Positions 1 to 11,456 of a stretch of 64,000 nt of DNA are shown here, one piece after another. Each line of letters opens with the position of its first letter. Positions within the stretch are counted from its first letter, which is position 1. This DNA comes from Arabidopsis thaliana (taxonomy: Eukaryota; Streptophyta; Magnoliopsida; Brassicales; Brassicaceae). The DNA is taken from the NCBI RefSeq assembly GCF_000001735.4, contig NC_003076.8:9238001-9302000 (forward strand), in the 5' to 3' direction. The notes beneath the pieces were generated by a model. The model ran no database searches. It had not been told where the DNA came from and saw only the letters and a list, made by a program, of their open reading frames with translations. Both the position numbers and the translations under genes were made by a program.

Positions 1-309
1 TCCTTCAGATTGTCGACTTTACGTGTATTGTAACCACACCTGATACCACCCTTTACATAATGTAAGAGGTTTGACTTAAACATTTTAACAATATTTTGAA
101 CATTATGCTGCTCACGTCTAATCTGATACTTGACACATTCCAAGTCGACCAAAAGTAATAATAATGAATGTGTAGAAATATACATATTTTTCCACCATAT
201 GGATCCACTTTCAGTATTATATAGTAGTAACGAAACTCATTAAATAAGTAACTCTGTTTCTATATATATGTAATGCATTTCCCAAAAAATTGAAAAACCA
301 TATGAGAAA
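1..309. other. Upstream spacer of the MATH gene
   Basis: AT-rich spacer with no coding region that I recognise. A TATA-like run (TATATAG) near 221-227 sits about 85 bases before the start codon of the downstream gene and could belong to its promoter. Confidence 0.4.
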
Positions 310-3236
310 ATGGATTATCAGAAATGGAGTCTAGGTTTCATATCTCTTGTTTTTCTCTTGATCACTTCATCTTCGGCTGAGCTCCTCATTAAACAGGTCC
401 TTTTCTTTTTCTGTTCTTTTATATATATATATCTAAATCACATTTCAATTGATTGACGTTTTACTAAAAGTAGCTTTCTAAGAACTAAGAAGAGATTAAG
501 AAAAAATGTTCGCCAAAAGACTTTTCCAAACCCTCTAAAAAAGAATCTCGAAACTCGAATGAATTACTCTTATAAACCAATTAATTTTTCACTTAATGTT
601 GAATTGTCTTCATCGTCTCCTATTCAGATTCTAATAGAATACTTAACTTTCCTAATTTTAGGAATTTTACTTGTGTTTGATTTTTGTTAAAAAAAAGATT
701 CTACACCGCACTCTAAGATAAGAGTGAAATTTATAGCCTCGCCACTAGAAAAAACAAAATTAGAGATGTTAAAAAAGGAAAACAAATATCCCAAGAAAAA
801 CTTCTGAACTAGTATATAGATGTCATTTTTCTAATAGTTTTCTTTACATAGCTAAAAGTGTTATCTCTGATCTATAAATATAGCTAAATATTAAGGAACC
901 GATTGGTAACGACCGTAAGTTTTGGCTTTAGAAATTTTGATTTTAAAAATCTGAGTTGTAGAAAATTTGGCTGTAAAGACTTTGGCCGTATAAACTTTGG
1001 CTATTAAAATTTGATTGGTAAAACAAAGTTATATAAGCTGTGACTGTTATTTTTTTTTTATTATATATAATAAACTAAGAAATAAATTTATGTAACAATG
1101 TAATTTTATTAATGATTTTTAAAAATATATATTATTCATTTTTTTTTTAAAACCAAACTGCATTATGAAGTTGGATTAACTAAAACTCAAATTGTTAATT
1201 TATAAAATATTTATTTTAAAGAAATGACAAATGTTTAGAAATAAAATAAGAAAAAAAATATTCTAACGAGATACATTTATTTATATTTTTTGTTTCATGC
1301 CGAGACTTAATATCCAAATACATTACTAAAAAGTGGGATAAATTTAATAAATCATTATAATATATCTTGTACTACATGTTCAAACTAAACGGTTTTCTGA
1401 AAACTGTTTTGAATGTATAAGTTTGACTTATCAAAATATCAATAAATTTATTAATGATGAAGCATATAATAAAATAATTAAATGACATCTAATTCTTCTA
1501 CACCAATTTATTAGTGGTGATGATGAAAAAAAAAAAAAGATATAAAATTGATATAATTAATTTATCAAACACGTTTTGTGAAAAAAATATATTAACTTGT
1601 AGAGAGTTTTTAATTATGTTAAAGAAAAGTTTAAAAAAAAAACCTAAGCAAAAAAAAAGAAGGCTTTAATTAATAAATCCAATTATGTTTGGTATTAATA
1701 TGTTCCAACTTGTACAGCTCCTTTCAATCAAAATTTGTTTTTCACCTATGAAAAAAATAATCCAGGTCACAGAGGGCAGAGGAATAGAGTACAACAATTC
1801 TTATAGTCTCAAGACGAATCTTGGTATACTTATTGTATGAAATCATTTTCTTTTAGATTTTCTTAGTTAAAAACTGAAACTCATTTCGTTGATAGGACTG
1901 ACAAGGGTATTGAGAGAAGAGCGACCATCGAGTAAGATAGTGACAATAACAAGCTTCTCCGTGATTAAGGGCAGATCTGAAGCCTTTGAATCCTCTACTT
2001 TTGAGGCTGCTGGTTACAAATGGTAAATTAAACATCATAGTCTCTTTCACTTAACTCGAAAACTTTTTCATAAGCTTGAGTTTATTTTGATTGGAAACAA
2101 AAAATCAGGAGATTTATGTTGTTCGTGAATGGTAATCAAAACGACCCCGATGGTGGACATGAAAATATGGCACTTTACGTGGGGATCAAAGAGACCGAAT
2201 CTTTTCCAAGAGGCTGGGAAGTCAATGTTGATCTCAAACTCTTTGTCCACAATGAGAAGCTACACAAGTACTTGACTGTTTCAGGTAGTTTACAATGTTT
2301 ATATAATTTTTATAACTAGGACCATTCTATTTTTATACATCCACCGAAACATCTACTTGTTGGAGATTTGAAATATAAACATATTTGATAGTGATTTGGA
2401 TAATTGTGGATTGCAGATGGAACAGTGAAGCGGTACGAAGCTGCGAAAACATATTGGGGATTCGGAAACTTGATCCCTCGTACAACATTGCTTGACCCAA
2501 ACGAAGGTTACATCTTGCATGATACCTTATCTTTTGGTGCTGAGATATCCATCGTTAATCCAGCCGAAAAACAAGAGAAAATCACATTCATATCAAACCC
2601 TCCGGACAATGTCTTCACTTGGAAGATACTTCGTTTCTCCACCTTGGAAAATAAGTTCTATTACTCTGACGAATTTCTCGTTGGAGACCGATACTGGTTA
2701 GTAGTTTCTAATCAAATTATATCAAAACAATTGCTCAAAAATGTCGTAAAAGAGGAAAACATATTTTTGGTAATAACAGTTTTGAGTGAATATGTAATCA
2801 GGAGATTAGGATTTAACCCGAAAGGGTATCAAGGAGAAAGACCACGTGCACTTTCAATCTTTCTATATGCTCAAGGCTATAAGGCAAACGCAGTTATTAC
2901 AAACACTTGGGGATCGGTTAATCTGCAGTTAAAGAATCAACGAAGCTCCAACCACATTCAACTATATAGTAAGAAAACTATCAAAGAATAAAAGTAAAAT
3001 GTTAATATCCAGAAGACATATTAAGTGAAAAAAATATAATTTGGTTTGTTCCTTTTTCTCTCTCTTTTTCAGGTGAAGCTTGGTGTGCGATTCGAAGCGG
3101 TTATGGTATTGAAGGGAACAGTATCATATTGTTAGAAGATTTACAAAATTCATCAAAAGGATATTTGGTGAATGATGCAATTATCTTTGAAGCTGAACTT
3201 GTTAAGGTCTCTGTGACCAATATTGTTTCCGCTTAG
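310..3236 (+). CDS. Secreted double-MATH (TRAF-like) domain protein
   Basis: Seven exons give an unbroken 352-aa protein: 310-396, 1766-1823, 1896-2022, 2109-2284, 2417-2696, 2802-2968 and 3073-3236. All junctions are GT-AG and in phase. Residues 1-23 form a hydrophobic signal peptide ending in SSA. Two tandem MATH/TRAF-like folds follow: one from the RPSSKIVTITSF motif through DLKLFVHNEKLHKYLTV and YWGFGNLIPRTTL, the second from FTWKILRFSTL to the C terminus. This is the architecture of the plant-expanded TRAF-like family clustered in Arabidopsis, whose function is mostly unknown. The signal peptide suggests the secretory pathway or apoplast, unlike the cytosolic BTB-MATH proteins. Intron 1 is unusually long (1369 bases) and holds repeat-like sequence. 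The start is the only ATG that supplies a signal peptide and joins in frame. Probably the locus near AT5G26320; I am unsure of the exact number. Confidence 0.9.
890..1030. repeat. Degenerate short tandem motif in MATH gene intron 1
   Basis: Within intron 1 a motif of about 15-20 bases (TTGGCTGTAAAAATTT-like) recurs about five times: tttggctttagaaatttt, atttggctgtaaagac, tttggccgtataaac, tttggctattaaaattt. GATTGGTAA occurs at both ends (near 901 and 1013). This resembles the inner repeats of small non-autonomous DNA elements, but I could not define terminal inverted repeats or a target duplication. Confidence 0.4.
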
Positions 3237-3613
3237 AGATCTCTAATTCTTTGTCAGCGATTAAACAACCTTATGAATAAAGAGACAAAGCTTGTAATTT
3301 TTTCAACCAGATCTATTAAACCGTTTAAACCTCAACCATATGGATCGTTGGCAGGGTGGTCCAACAAAAATGATGGCACAAATCAAAATTTTATCCGTAT
3401 TATCTCATAACTCTGGTTAAAGATGACCAAAAGAATATAACGGAATGGTTTAACAATACTCTCATTAAGTACTAATTGGTTTTAGTGCACATTTTTATTG
3501 TTGAACCATCTCTACATTTTTTAATCATTGGAAAAAGAACTATATGGAAAATATAAGTATACATAACAAAAACTTATATGCAGTAATTCCAATATACATA
3601 TATGTAATCCTAG
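3237..3613. other. Spacer between convergent MATH and cupredoxin genes
   Basis: Holds the 3' flanks of two convergent genes. I see no additional gene here. AATAAA-like signals for the upstream gene occur near 3275-3281. Confidence 0.5.
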
Positions 3614-4635
3614 TTAAGAAGCAAAATTTGTAAAGGCCAAAGAGACTAGGAGAGTCACCACGGCCACGATTTGAGCCGTCACCATACTCGGGAGAGAAGC
3701 AGCAAGGCTAGGAGAAGGGCCAGGGACTCCGGCTGCAGGAATAGTAGTCGAGGGAGGAGAAGAGGAGGAGGAAGTTGGTGGATCAGAGAGTGGCGTGGAG
3801 GAGGCAGGGAGAAGGACGTGAAGGTCGAGCTTCTGACCGGCGAGGCAATGGCCAGGAACGCCGCAAAAGAAGAAATGGTGGCCGTGGTTGGTGAGTGTGA
3901 TTGAGTCGTTGCCGGTGGTGAAAGTAGAGATTGGCTTTGAGGTGTTGCAACTTCTATACATTGGGTGCGTCACTCTCATTACGTTGTGGAATTGTGGGTT
4001 GTATTCGAACACTATCAAAATCAAATTAGTTTACGTTTTACTCATGTTTTCATAAAGGTAACAACAATTTTAAACATGTGCATACCATGAGAAAAAAATA
4101 GAGAGCATATATAAACCAAAGAAAAATCATAACATATTTTGGCCCAAAAACTCAATCATAGTTTTTATTTCAAAATTTATCAATCATGATTCATAAGTTA
4201 AGAACCTCTCTAAACTAATTAATATAATCACTTTAGCAGATGTGACACTTGATTTCGTATTAATCCTATAAATTTAATTTGTGACTTAAAAGTCTCAATG
4301 ATTAGGGCGTGAGTGGTACTCTTTACTTTACACCTAAAGCTTACGCACTTAAGAATTATGAATGCTAGAGGGGGTCCACTTTCCGACAAAATTAAGTATT
4401 ACAGTCAAGATCTTCTCATTTTAATTTAGCTTGTATTGTACAATGATGTAAGAAAATTCAGGAACTCACAGACAGTATCACCAATGTGGAAAGTTTTGGT
4501 AGAAGCCCATAGCTTGTAGTCTACGTTGGCTATGGTTGTCCATCCTGCTGAGTCGCCGACTTTGTACACGGCCGCTTCACTCAGTCGTAGCATCACCACG
4601 ATACACGCTAAAGCCGCCACTATAATGGCTGCCAT
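3614..4635 (-). CDS. GPI-anchored stellacyanin/uclacyanin-type cupredoxin
   Basis: Two exons on the minus strand, 4635-4470 and 4011-3614, join in frame to a 187-aa protein. Order: signal peptide (residues 1-21), a plastocyanin-like domain (about 22-122), a Pro/Ser-rich linker, and a hydrophobic tail ending at the C terminus, typical of a GPI-anchor signal. The type-1 copper ligands are visible as His64, Cys105, His110 and Gln115. Cys77 and Cys111 are placed for the family disulfide. Gln instead of Met at the axial position is the stellacyanin arrangement, which lowers redox potential. Members of this phytocyanin family sit on the outer plasma membrane or cell wall and are thought to shuttle electrons or act structurally in the wall; the substrate here is unknown. 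It matches my memory of AT5G26330. Confidence 0.92.
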
Positions 4636-5850
4636 CGGTCAACAAACTTTCTCTGACACACGCTTCTTCTTCTTCTTTGGTAAAGAGCCCCACAAGGTTT
4701 TCTCCTTTAGTTTCTCTCTTTCTTATTATGTGTGTGTATATATACAAGGAGGTATGTGAATGTGAGTGGTGGTGCGTATGTATTAGGAGGTCACTTGATC
4801 TTTATTGGTTAGTTGGCTAATTTGGAGAAAGGAGTGTCTAAAAAGCAAAATACTGACAAAGATTGTTTACTTTACTTGTTTACCTTTTATTAGTGTTGGA
4901 TTTAATGTCTAAGACTGACTTGGAAAATTGGAAGAATGTATAAAAAAATAAAAATGTCGATATAATTGAGAAAGAATAATGGAGGAAAGAAATTAAATGA
5001 TGATTTTTTTCCTTAAAACTTTATAAAATGTTAAATAAATCTTGACATGATATTTTTTAAAAGACATGAATGACTTAGAAATCTCACATGAAGTTTAGTT
5101 TGGGATATAATAATCCAATTTATAAAAAAATACTATGGTTAATTCATTTTGAAAACTCATAAATTAGTCGGTTTTTAAACAAAAGGAGAAAAAAGTGATT
5201 CTTGTTATATGTTGTCAAGTGTTCACATGGTTTAAAGTTTGGAAGGCTTGTAAGGAAAGAATGGTGCGAGTTAGTTGGTCTGCTAATTTTGAATCATCTT
5301 TTAATTTTAGTACTTCGCAGTTACTCTTCCTCCTACATCTTGGTACCATGATTTCTTTAATCTAAGTAATATATTTGTGATAAATACCTTTTTTTGGGTA
5401 AACTTTTATAACAACATTTTATGCAATTTGATCACTGCTGGTTTTAGTAGAGAGTAGACTGTATAACTTCAAAACTAGTCTATATTTTTAAGCAATTTGA
5501 GACCAACAAAAATAATTATACAGTCCATTATAGGCCCATAACAAACCTATATTTGGCCCATTAACATAGGCTACCATCATTTTTAAGAGAAAATCGACAA
5601 TGCAAATTTAGAGTTTGACATATACATGTCACACTTGTAGAAAATTGGAACTCAGGGATGACATTAAGAACCACAACAAAGCAAAAAAAAAAACTTCACT
5701 TATTCACAAACGCAGTTCAAACTTAAAGTAACGAAATTTAGTACACTGTATAGAATTGAAAACTGTATTTCCCTTCTCTACTTTGGTGTGTTTACCACCT
5801 CTTGTTCACTCTCTTCTGCTTCTACTTTGGTTAGGGACTCTTAAACCACT
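4636..5850. other. Spacer between cupredoxin start and STP13 3' end
   Basis: AT-rich, with no recognisable coding region. It contains the cupredoxin promoter (a TATATATA run near 4737-4744, upstream on the minus strand). A pair of GGCCCAT motifs at about 5534-5565 has the form of plant site II elements, but no gene here obviously uses them. Confidence 0.45.
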
Positions 5851-8800
5851 TTAAAGCCGTGTTGAAGGATCAAAGCCATTAGATTTACCATTACTCTTCT
5901 CACCATTCACGAACTCGTGATCATTATGATCATCCATGAACCTAGCCCAGAACCAATGCTTCTTCCAAACTCTCTCAGTCATCTCCTCGATAGGAATATT
6001 CTTAGTCTCCGGAAGTAGGAACATCACAAAGACAGACATAATCAAAACCCATGCAGAAAAGAAGATGAATATCCCAAACTTGAAATGGCAAAGCATAGAG
6101 AGGAAAGCTTGAGCGATAATGAACGTGAAGAGCAAGTTAACGCAGACCGTTACACTTTGTCCCGCGGAACGTGTCTCTAGAGGGAATGTCTCACTAGGGA
6201 TTAACCACCCGAGCGGTCCCCAAGACCAGGCGAAAGCAGCGACGTATGTGCAGATCATTACCACGACTAGAATTGCGAAACCTTTGGAGAGATTTGTAGA
6301 AGTGTCTGTTACTTTGACGCCAAGGATAATGGCGATTACGACTTGAGAGAAGAACATTTGGACACCAGCTTCTAGGAGAAGAACTCGGCGACCGACTTTG
6401 TCAACGGAGTAGATTGAGACTAAAGTTGAGAGGACGTTGACTGCTCCGGTCACCACTGCTGAGTAAAGTGAAGCGTCACTACCAAACCCTAATGTGCTGA
6501 ACAGAACAGGCGCGTAGAACATAATCGCGTTGATTCCAGTACATTGCTGGAAAATCTGCAAATTGCACACCAAAAAAAAAAAGATTAGCTTTAAACTTTG
6601 AAACTGAACTCTATGGAATCAAAATTTATGGAAACTTGACAAACAATTTAGGGTTATTGCTCCTAAAATGAACACAATGGAATCAAAATTATGGAAACTT
6701 GACAAACAATTTAGGGTTATTGCTCCTAAAATGAACACAATGGAATTAAAATTATGGAAACTTGACAAACAATTAGGGTTATTGCTCCTAAAATGACCAC
6801 AATGGAATCAAATTTTAGGGTTTCTAGATCCTAAACGAAAAACAAAATCACTTCAGTCAAACTCTCCAAATCGGAGATAAACTTTTCCGATTACCAATTA
6901 CGAGAGAACAGAGAAGTGGTAGTACTAACCTGTAAAGCGACGGCGATGACGAGCTGAGGACGGTTTCTACGTTGAAGAAGGTTTCTAAAAGGGTGTTTAA
7001 CTTCTTTAGCAAGTCGACTAGCTTCAAGGAGATCAGCGAACTCTGGTTCAACATTATCGGTCCCTCGAATACGACGAAGAACAGCTTTACCTTCATCGAG
7101 ACGACCTCTTTCGACTAAACTGTTTGGTGTCTCTGTCACCAATAAAGCTCCGACCGTTAGAAGAAGCGCGGGAATTCCCGCCAAACCTAACGATAACCTC
7201 CATCCCCAACCTCCTTTAATCCTGCGAACATTTCAAAATTTATTTAGTGGGCCAGTTTTTAACTCCGTTATGGGCCTACACGTAAGCCCATTAATTACAG
7301 GTGACAGATCATCATAACGCATTAAAAGTCAATGCCGGAGAAAATTTTGTTTGCGACTATATAAGACGTAGGCATGTGGATAGAATTTGCCGAAAGCACG
7401 GAAGAAAATTATGTTTGCGACTTATATGATAAAGTTTTTTCTTTGTTGTTTTGTTCAAATCTATTCATAAAGTTAAATGCTTTTTTTTTTGGTAATTGGA
7501 TATGAATGATTTTTGAAAAAGGTGAAAATAAATTTAAATAAACACGGAAGACAGCCAAAAAGTTTGACAAAAACGATCAGAAAATTATGAATACTTTTTA
7601 GGTAGTACATGTAACTAAATCTTTTTTTTTCTTACAATAAATTTAAGGTTGTGTGAAGTGAAAGAGACAATTCATGTGGATATTTTTTCAAGTGTCATGT
7701 TAAAGCAAATTTTCTAAAATTATGACCACCATATATTAATTTGGATTTTATTTTGTCAAAAAAATCTCAAACCCTAAGTTTATTTTCCACACATTTTTTC
7801 AGATTATCAAATAAAATATAGAAGAAAAGTATTAGGGAAGAGATATTTACTTGGCGGTCCCATAGTTGACAAGATTGGCGAAGAGGATACCAATAGTGAC
7901 GTTAAGCTGAAAGAGAATATTAAGACCACCACGGATCCTAGTAGGTGCAATCTCCGACAAGAACAACGGAACGGCTTGATTAGCGAACCCAACTCCACAA
8001 CCAAGCAATATCCTGCCTGCAATAAGCATGGCTAGGTCTTGAGCCCCCGCGTTGAGAGCCACACCTATGATGAAGAAAACGCCGGCTATGAGCATAGTTA
8101 GCCTCCTTCCGAGCGTTCTTGTCGTGTATGAAGCAAAGAACGTTGCGGTTAGACCGGCTAAGTATAAAGATGATGTGAAAAGTTGTAGTCCTTGGTTGTC
8201 GTATTTGCAGTAGTTGCTGTCTTTGTCGGCGCCAGCTACTACTTTCCGATAAACCACGGGAAAAAACTTTTCGAGAAAGTCCGGCATCGATGTCACTCCG
8301 CCTGCGTATAGCCATTTCAATGATGGAAAATTATTTTTGTTGTTACTATTTTTACCGTTAAACCCTATAGGATATTATACTCATAAATTTATTAATTTAT
8401 TCATGTTGATGTAGCCCATGTTCAAATTCAACATCGAGCATGTGTGTTGTAAGAAAATAACAAAAAGAAGAACTAAAACCTATATGACACTACTTTTGTC
8501 AATATACTAACTAAAACAAGGACGGTCTAGATCTTTAGCTGCCAAACTTTTGTAAGCTAAGATTTTTTTTGATTATTTTCTTACTTTAACCAATATTAAT
8601 TAACATCGAGCTAGTTACTGAAATTTCATTTTGATTACCAAAGAAGTTAGGTATTAGGTGAAATAGTTCTACCAAAGAAGTTATTGGCGGTAGTTGAAAA
8701 CATGAGCAAGTCCTATTTAAAATCGTTTTTTGAGAAAACTTGCACTAACAAAAACTTATGTATCTTTAAAATAAAAACTTCTTCTACGTTTTGTATAATA

Positions 8801-8994
8801 TAAGATAAAAGGATTGTATTATACATATAGAAAAATAACTAAGGGATGTTAATATTCTTACCGGAGACACCGACGTCGTAACCAAACATGAGGCCGCCGG
8901 TAGCAGCCATGATGCAAGATATGATGACTATTGGAGTTATCTTTGCCTCAAACTCTACTCCGTTCGCCGAAGTCGCAAATCCTCCTCCGGTCAT
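5851..8994 (-). CDS. STP13: Sugar transport protein 13, hexose/H+ symporter
   Basis: Four minus-strand exons (8994-8862, 8301-7851, 7221-6930, 6555-5851) give 526 aa, the exact STP13 length; I recognise it as AT5G26340 (also MSS1). It is a major facilitator superfamily member with 12 membrane helices that imports hexoses with protons across the plasma membrane. Visible family marks are the [14 protein letters not shown] segment in helix 1, the loop-2 GRR motif (TLGRRLT), the [11 protein letters not shown] motif after helix 6, [12 protein letters not shown] in helix 7 and [11 protein letters not shown] after helix 12. The family is known for high-affinity glucose/galactose uptake and, for this member, induction by pathogens, programmed cell death and abscisic acid. 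Intron 3 carries a minisatellite. The start ATG is the only one that joins in frame to helix 1. Confidence 0.97.
6613..6812. repeat. Minisatellite, three ~63-bp units, in STP13 intron 3
   Basis: Units begin ATGGAATCAAAATT at 6613, 6677, 6740 (ATGGAATTAAAATT) and a partial fourth at 6802, so the periods are 64, 63 and 62 bases. Copies differ by only a few substitutions and 1-base indels. The array is wholly intronic and probably length-polymorphic. Confidence 0.9.
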
Positions 8995-11026
8995 CCTGAA
9001 TATCTCTTAGAAGCTAAAGTTTAAAAGTTATTTTCTCTCAAGGAGTTAAACAGAAACACTTAAGTTAAAGAGACCATTGGGGGTGTTTACTTCATTATAT
9101 AGAGAAGTTGAGGTAGTGAAGCAAAAATAGATGTTATCTGCAGCCAATGAGATTCTTGCACGTCTCTTTTTATGTTCACATGCTACTGAGTCATCAAGTC
9201 ATTGGTCAACAAACGTTTTCTTCTAAACTCTTTCTGCTTTATGTGGCGTCTCCTTAAGTCCTTATAGTTGAATATACAATTTGCCCATCATCATATAAGT
9301 CTTCTCTTTCTTGTTATAGTATTATCCTCGAATATTATATTTATTTTTATGTTAAATTATAAGATTCTCCTTTCTTATTAGAGAGATTGTTACATTTTCT
9401 CATATCGCTGTCAATGACTCAATGTGTTGTGAAAATCTTGCAACCGAAGCAAAATATCTCGAAATGTATTATACCTTTTAGAATATGAACGATTTGGGCC
9501 GTGTGTTCATACAAAATAGCCAACGTCATGTTACTTGTGAATTTTATCTTACTAATTCTGTCCTTTGTATTGTCTAAATTTATTGATGTTATGTATAAGT
9601 GTTACGTTATATGCCATATCTAGTCCCATATACTTTTAACACCGTAAGCAATATTCAACATTTTATTTCAGAATCATATTGAGATGAAACAATTATTGTG
9701 AGTACTAGACCGACACCAATCGAACCCACCAACCTCCCTAATTAAGAATATGGATCCAAATCTTTAAAATCGTTATAATATATAACCATATTTGCTCACC
9801 ACTCGATTCAATTATTGTTTACTCTCGTTCTAATACGATTATGGAACAAAATATCTACAACTAGTCGAAGCCAATTTTTTAAATTTATATGTGTTGTTTT
9901 GTCATATGGTTTTCTCAGTTGGTGTCACGTTATTTGTGTATATCTACCAAATAGTCACTTTTGTATAGTTCATGGGTCCATATCTTTAAAAGACAATAAC
10001 CATATATGTTTTTGGTTCTGATAAGACTAATAACCAAATATGCTCACTGCTACTCAGTTATTGTTTACGCGTTGAAAAGTTGCAATGCAACAACAACAAC
10101 AAGTAAATATCTACCTTTAATATAATTGACTTTCCAATATATTTAGGTTTTTGATTTTTGATGTATGATTTTTCATTCTTTTGTGGTTTTGGTAATTGAA
10201 GTTTTTCCTATACACTGATATATCAATATTAAAGTAGGACAACACATGCAAATTAAAAATTGAATATTAATTGTTGAAATATTGTACCACGGATATAATG
10301 TGTTTAGACTTGTAAGTAAACTATATCCACTTGACATACATGTAAAATTAATTACGTAACAAAATATTCCTGCTTGGACCAAAAAAGTGTGTATTTTACT
10401 TTTCAAACATCATTATCCTGTTAAGAGTTGGAGTCGACTAATACGATTCAGATTCCACAAATATCAATGAGAGAAACGTAATAAAACGTGACGATAATTA
10501 ATAGGAAAAGAGAAAAAAAATACGTCAAGTCGTTAACAAGAAAAAGGCTTGTTTTATTATTATTCTGTTTTCAACGAGAGCAATAACAATAATAAAATAT
10601 ATAAACAATAAATATCTATAAAGTTATTGTTATTATCCTGTTAACAAAAACTAAAATAAAAATATAGCTCTGTAAGTACGTTGCTCCAAGAAACGAAACT
10701 ACATCCCATTATTTCAGCATTCCAGTATTATTTTCGTAGATTTTATATATATATATATATATATGTTGGTAAAATACTAAAGATTTTTGCTTCTAATTGT
10801 GGTGAAAATTTTAAATAGTACGGCGATTTTCATAATTTTTTACTTTCTTTTTATTGTACTCATTCGGCTGATTTGATCAGTTTCGGTAGAAATAAACCGA
10901 AGTATTATAAAGTAAACTTTTCCCGATTCAGGTATCGCCTACAGTTTTTACTATCACAGGTTTGGGTTACAACGATTTCCATAATTTTCTGAACTGAGCA
11001 AGCCATAAGTGAATATTAGCTGATAA
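8995..11026. other. STP13 promoter and AT-rich spacer
   Basis: About 2 kb between the STP13 start codon and the MULE. A TATA-like TTATATAGAG lies near 9094-9103, about 100 bases upstream of the STP13 ATG. A (TA)n run is at 10745-10764. Short open frames here look like chance; I find no gene. Confidence 0.5.
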
Positions 11027-11036
11027 ATATAAAATG

Positions 11037-11310
11037 GGGAAAAAACCCTAAAAACACCCCATATATTTTTAATTTGCCCGTTTAATACCTCGGTTATTTA
11101 ATTTGCCCGAACAATACCTAGGTTTATTTCTTTTCGCTTTAAAATCTTTCGTTTAGTTTTTGTTTGGAAAAACCAGCTTCTCGGGTTAACGACTGTTAAC
11201 TTCGTTAACGGAGTGTCTAACCGAGGTTAATACTTAACCCCACGTGTTTATTTCGATCTAATCAAAGACACTGTTACCCTTTTGGCATTCTCCCCCAAAT
11301 CGATTTCGAT
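11037..11310 (+). repeat. Left terminal inverted repeat of the MULE
   Basis: Pairs with 15672-15965 on the opposite strand. Similarity is near-complete over the outer 250 bases and fades around AAAGACACTGTTACCCTT and the following CCCCCAAATCGATTT. The right copy differs by scattered substitutions. Together the arms enclose the two genes. Confidence 0.88.
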
Positions 11311-11375
11311 TCCAAACCCTAAAATTCTCTCTTTGATTTCGAAACCCTAAAATTCTCTCTTTGATTTCGAAACCC
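11309..11375 (+). repeat. Short direct repeat upstream of the MULE transposase
   Basis: The block CCTAAAATTCTCTCTTTGAT followed by TTCGAAACCC is repeated in tandem, flanked on both sides by copies of CAAATCGATTTCGAT. It lies between the left TIR and the transposase start, probably in the 5' leader. Confidence 0.75.
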
Positions 11376-11456
11376 CAAATCGATTTCGATGTGTGTCGTC
11401 GTTTAACTGGTTGCGTTGTGGTCGGTAATTGATTTCAACGAGTCTGCTAAGTCACG

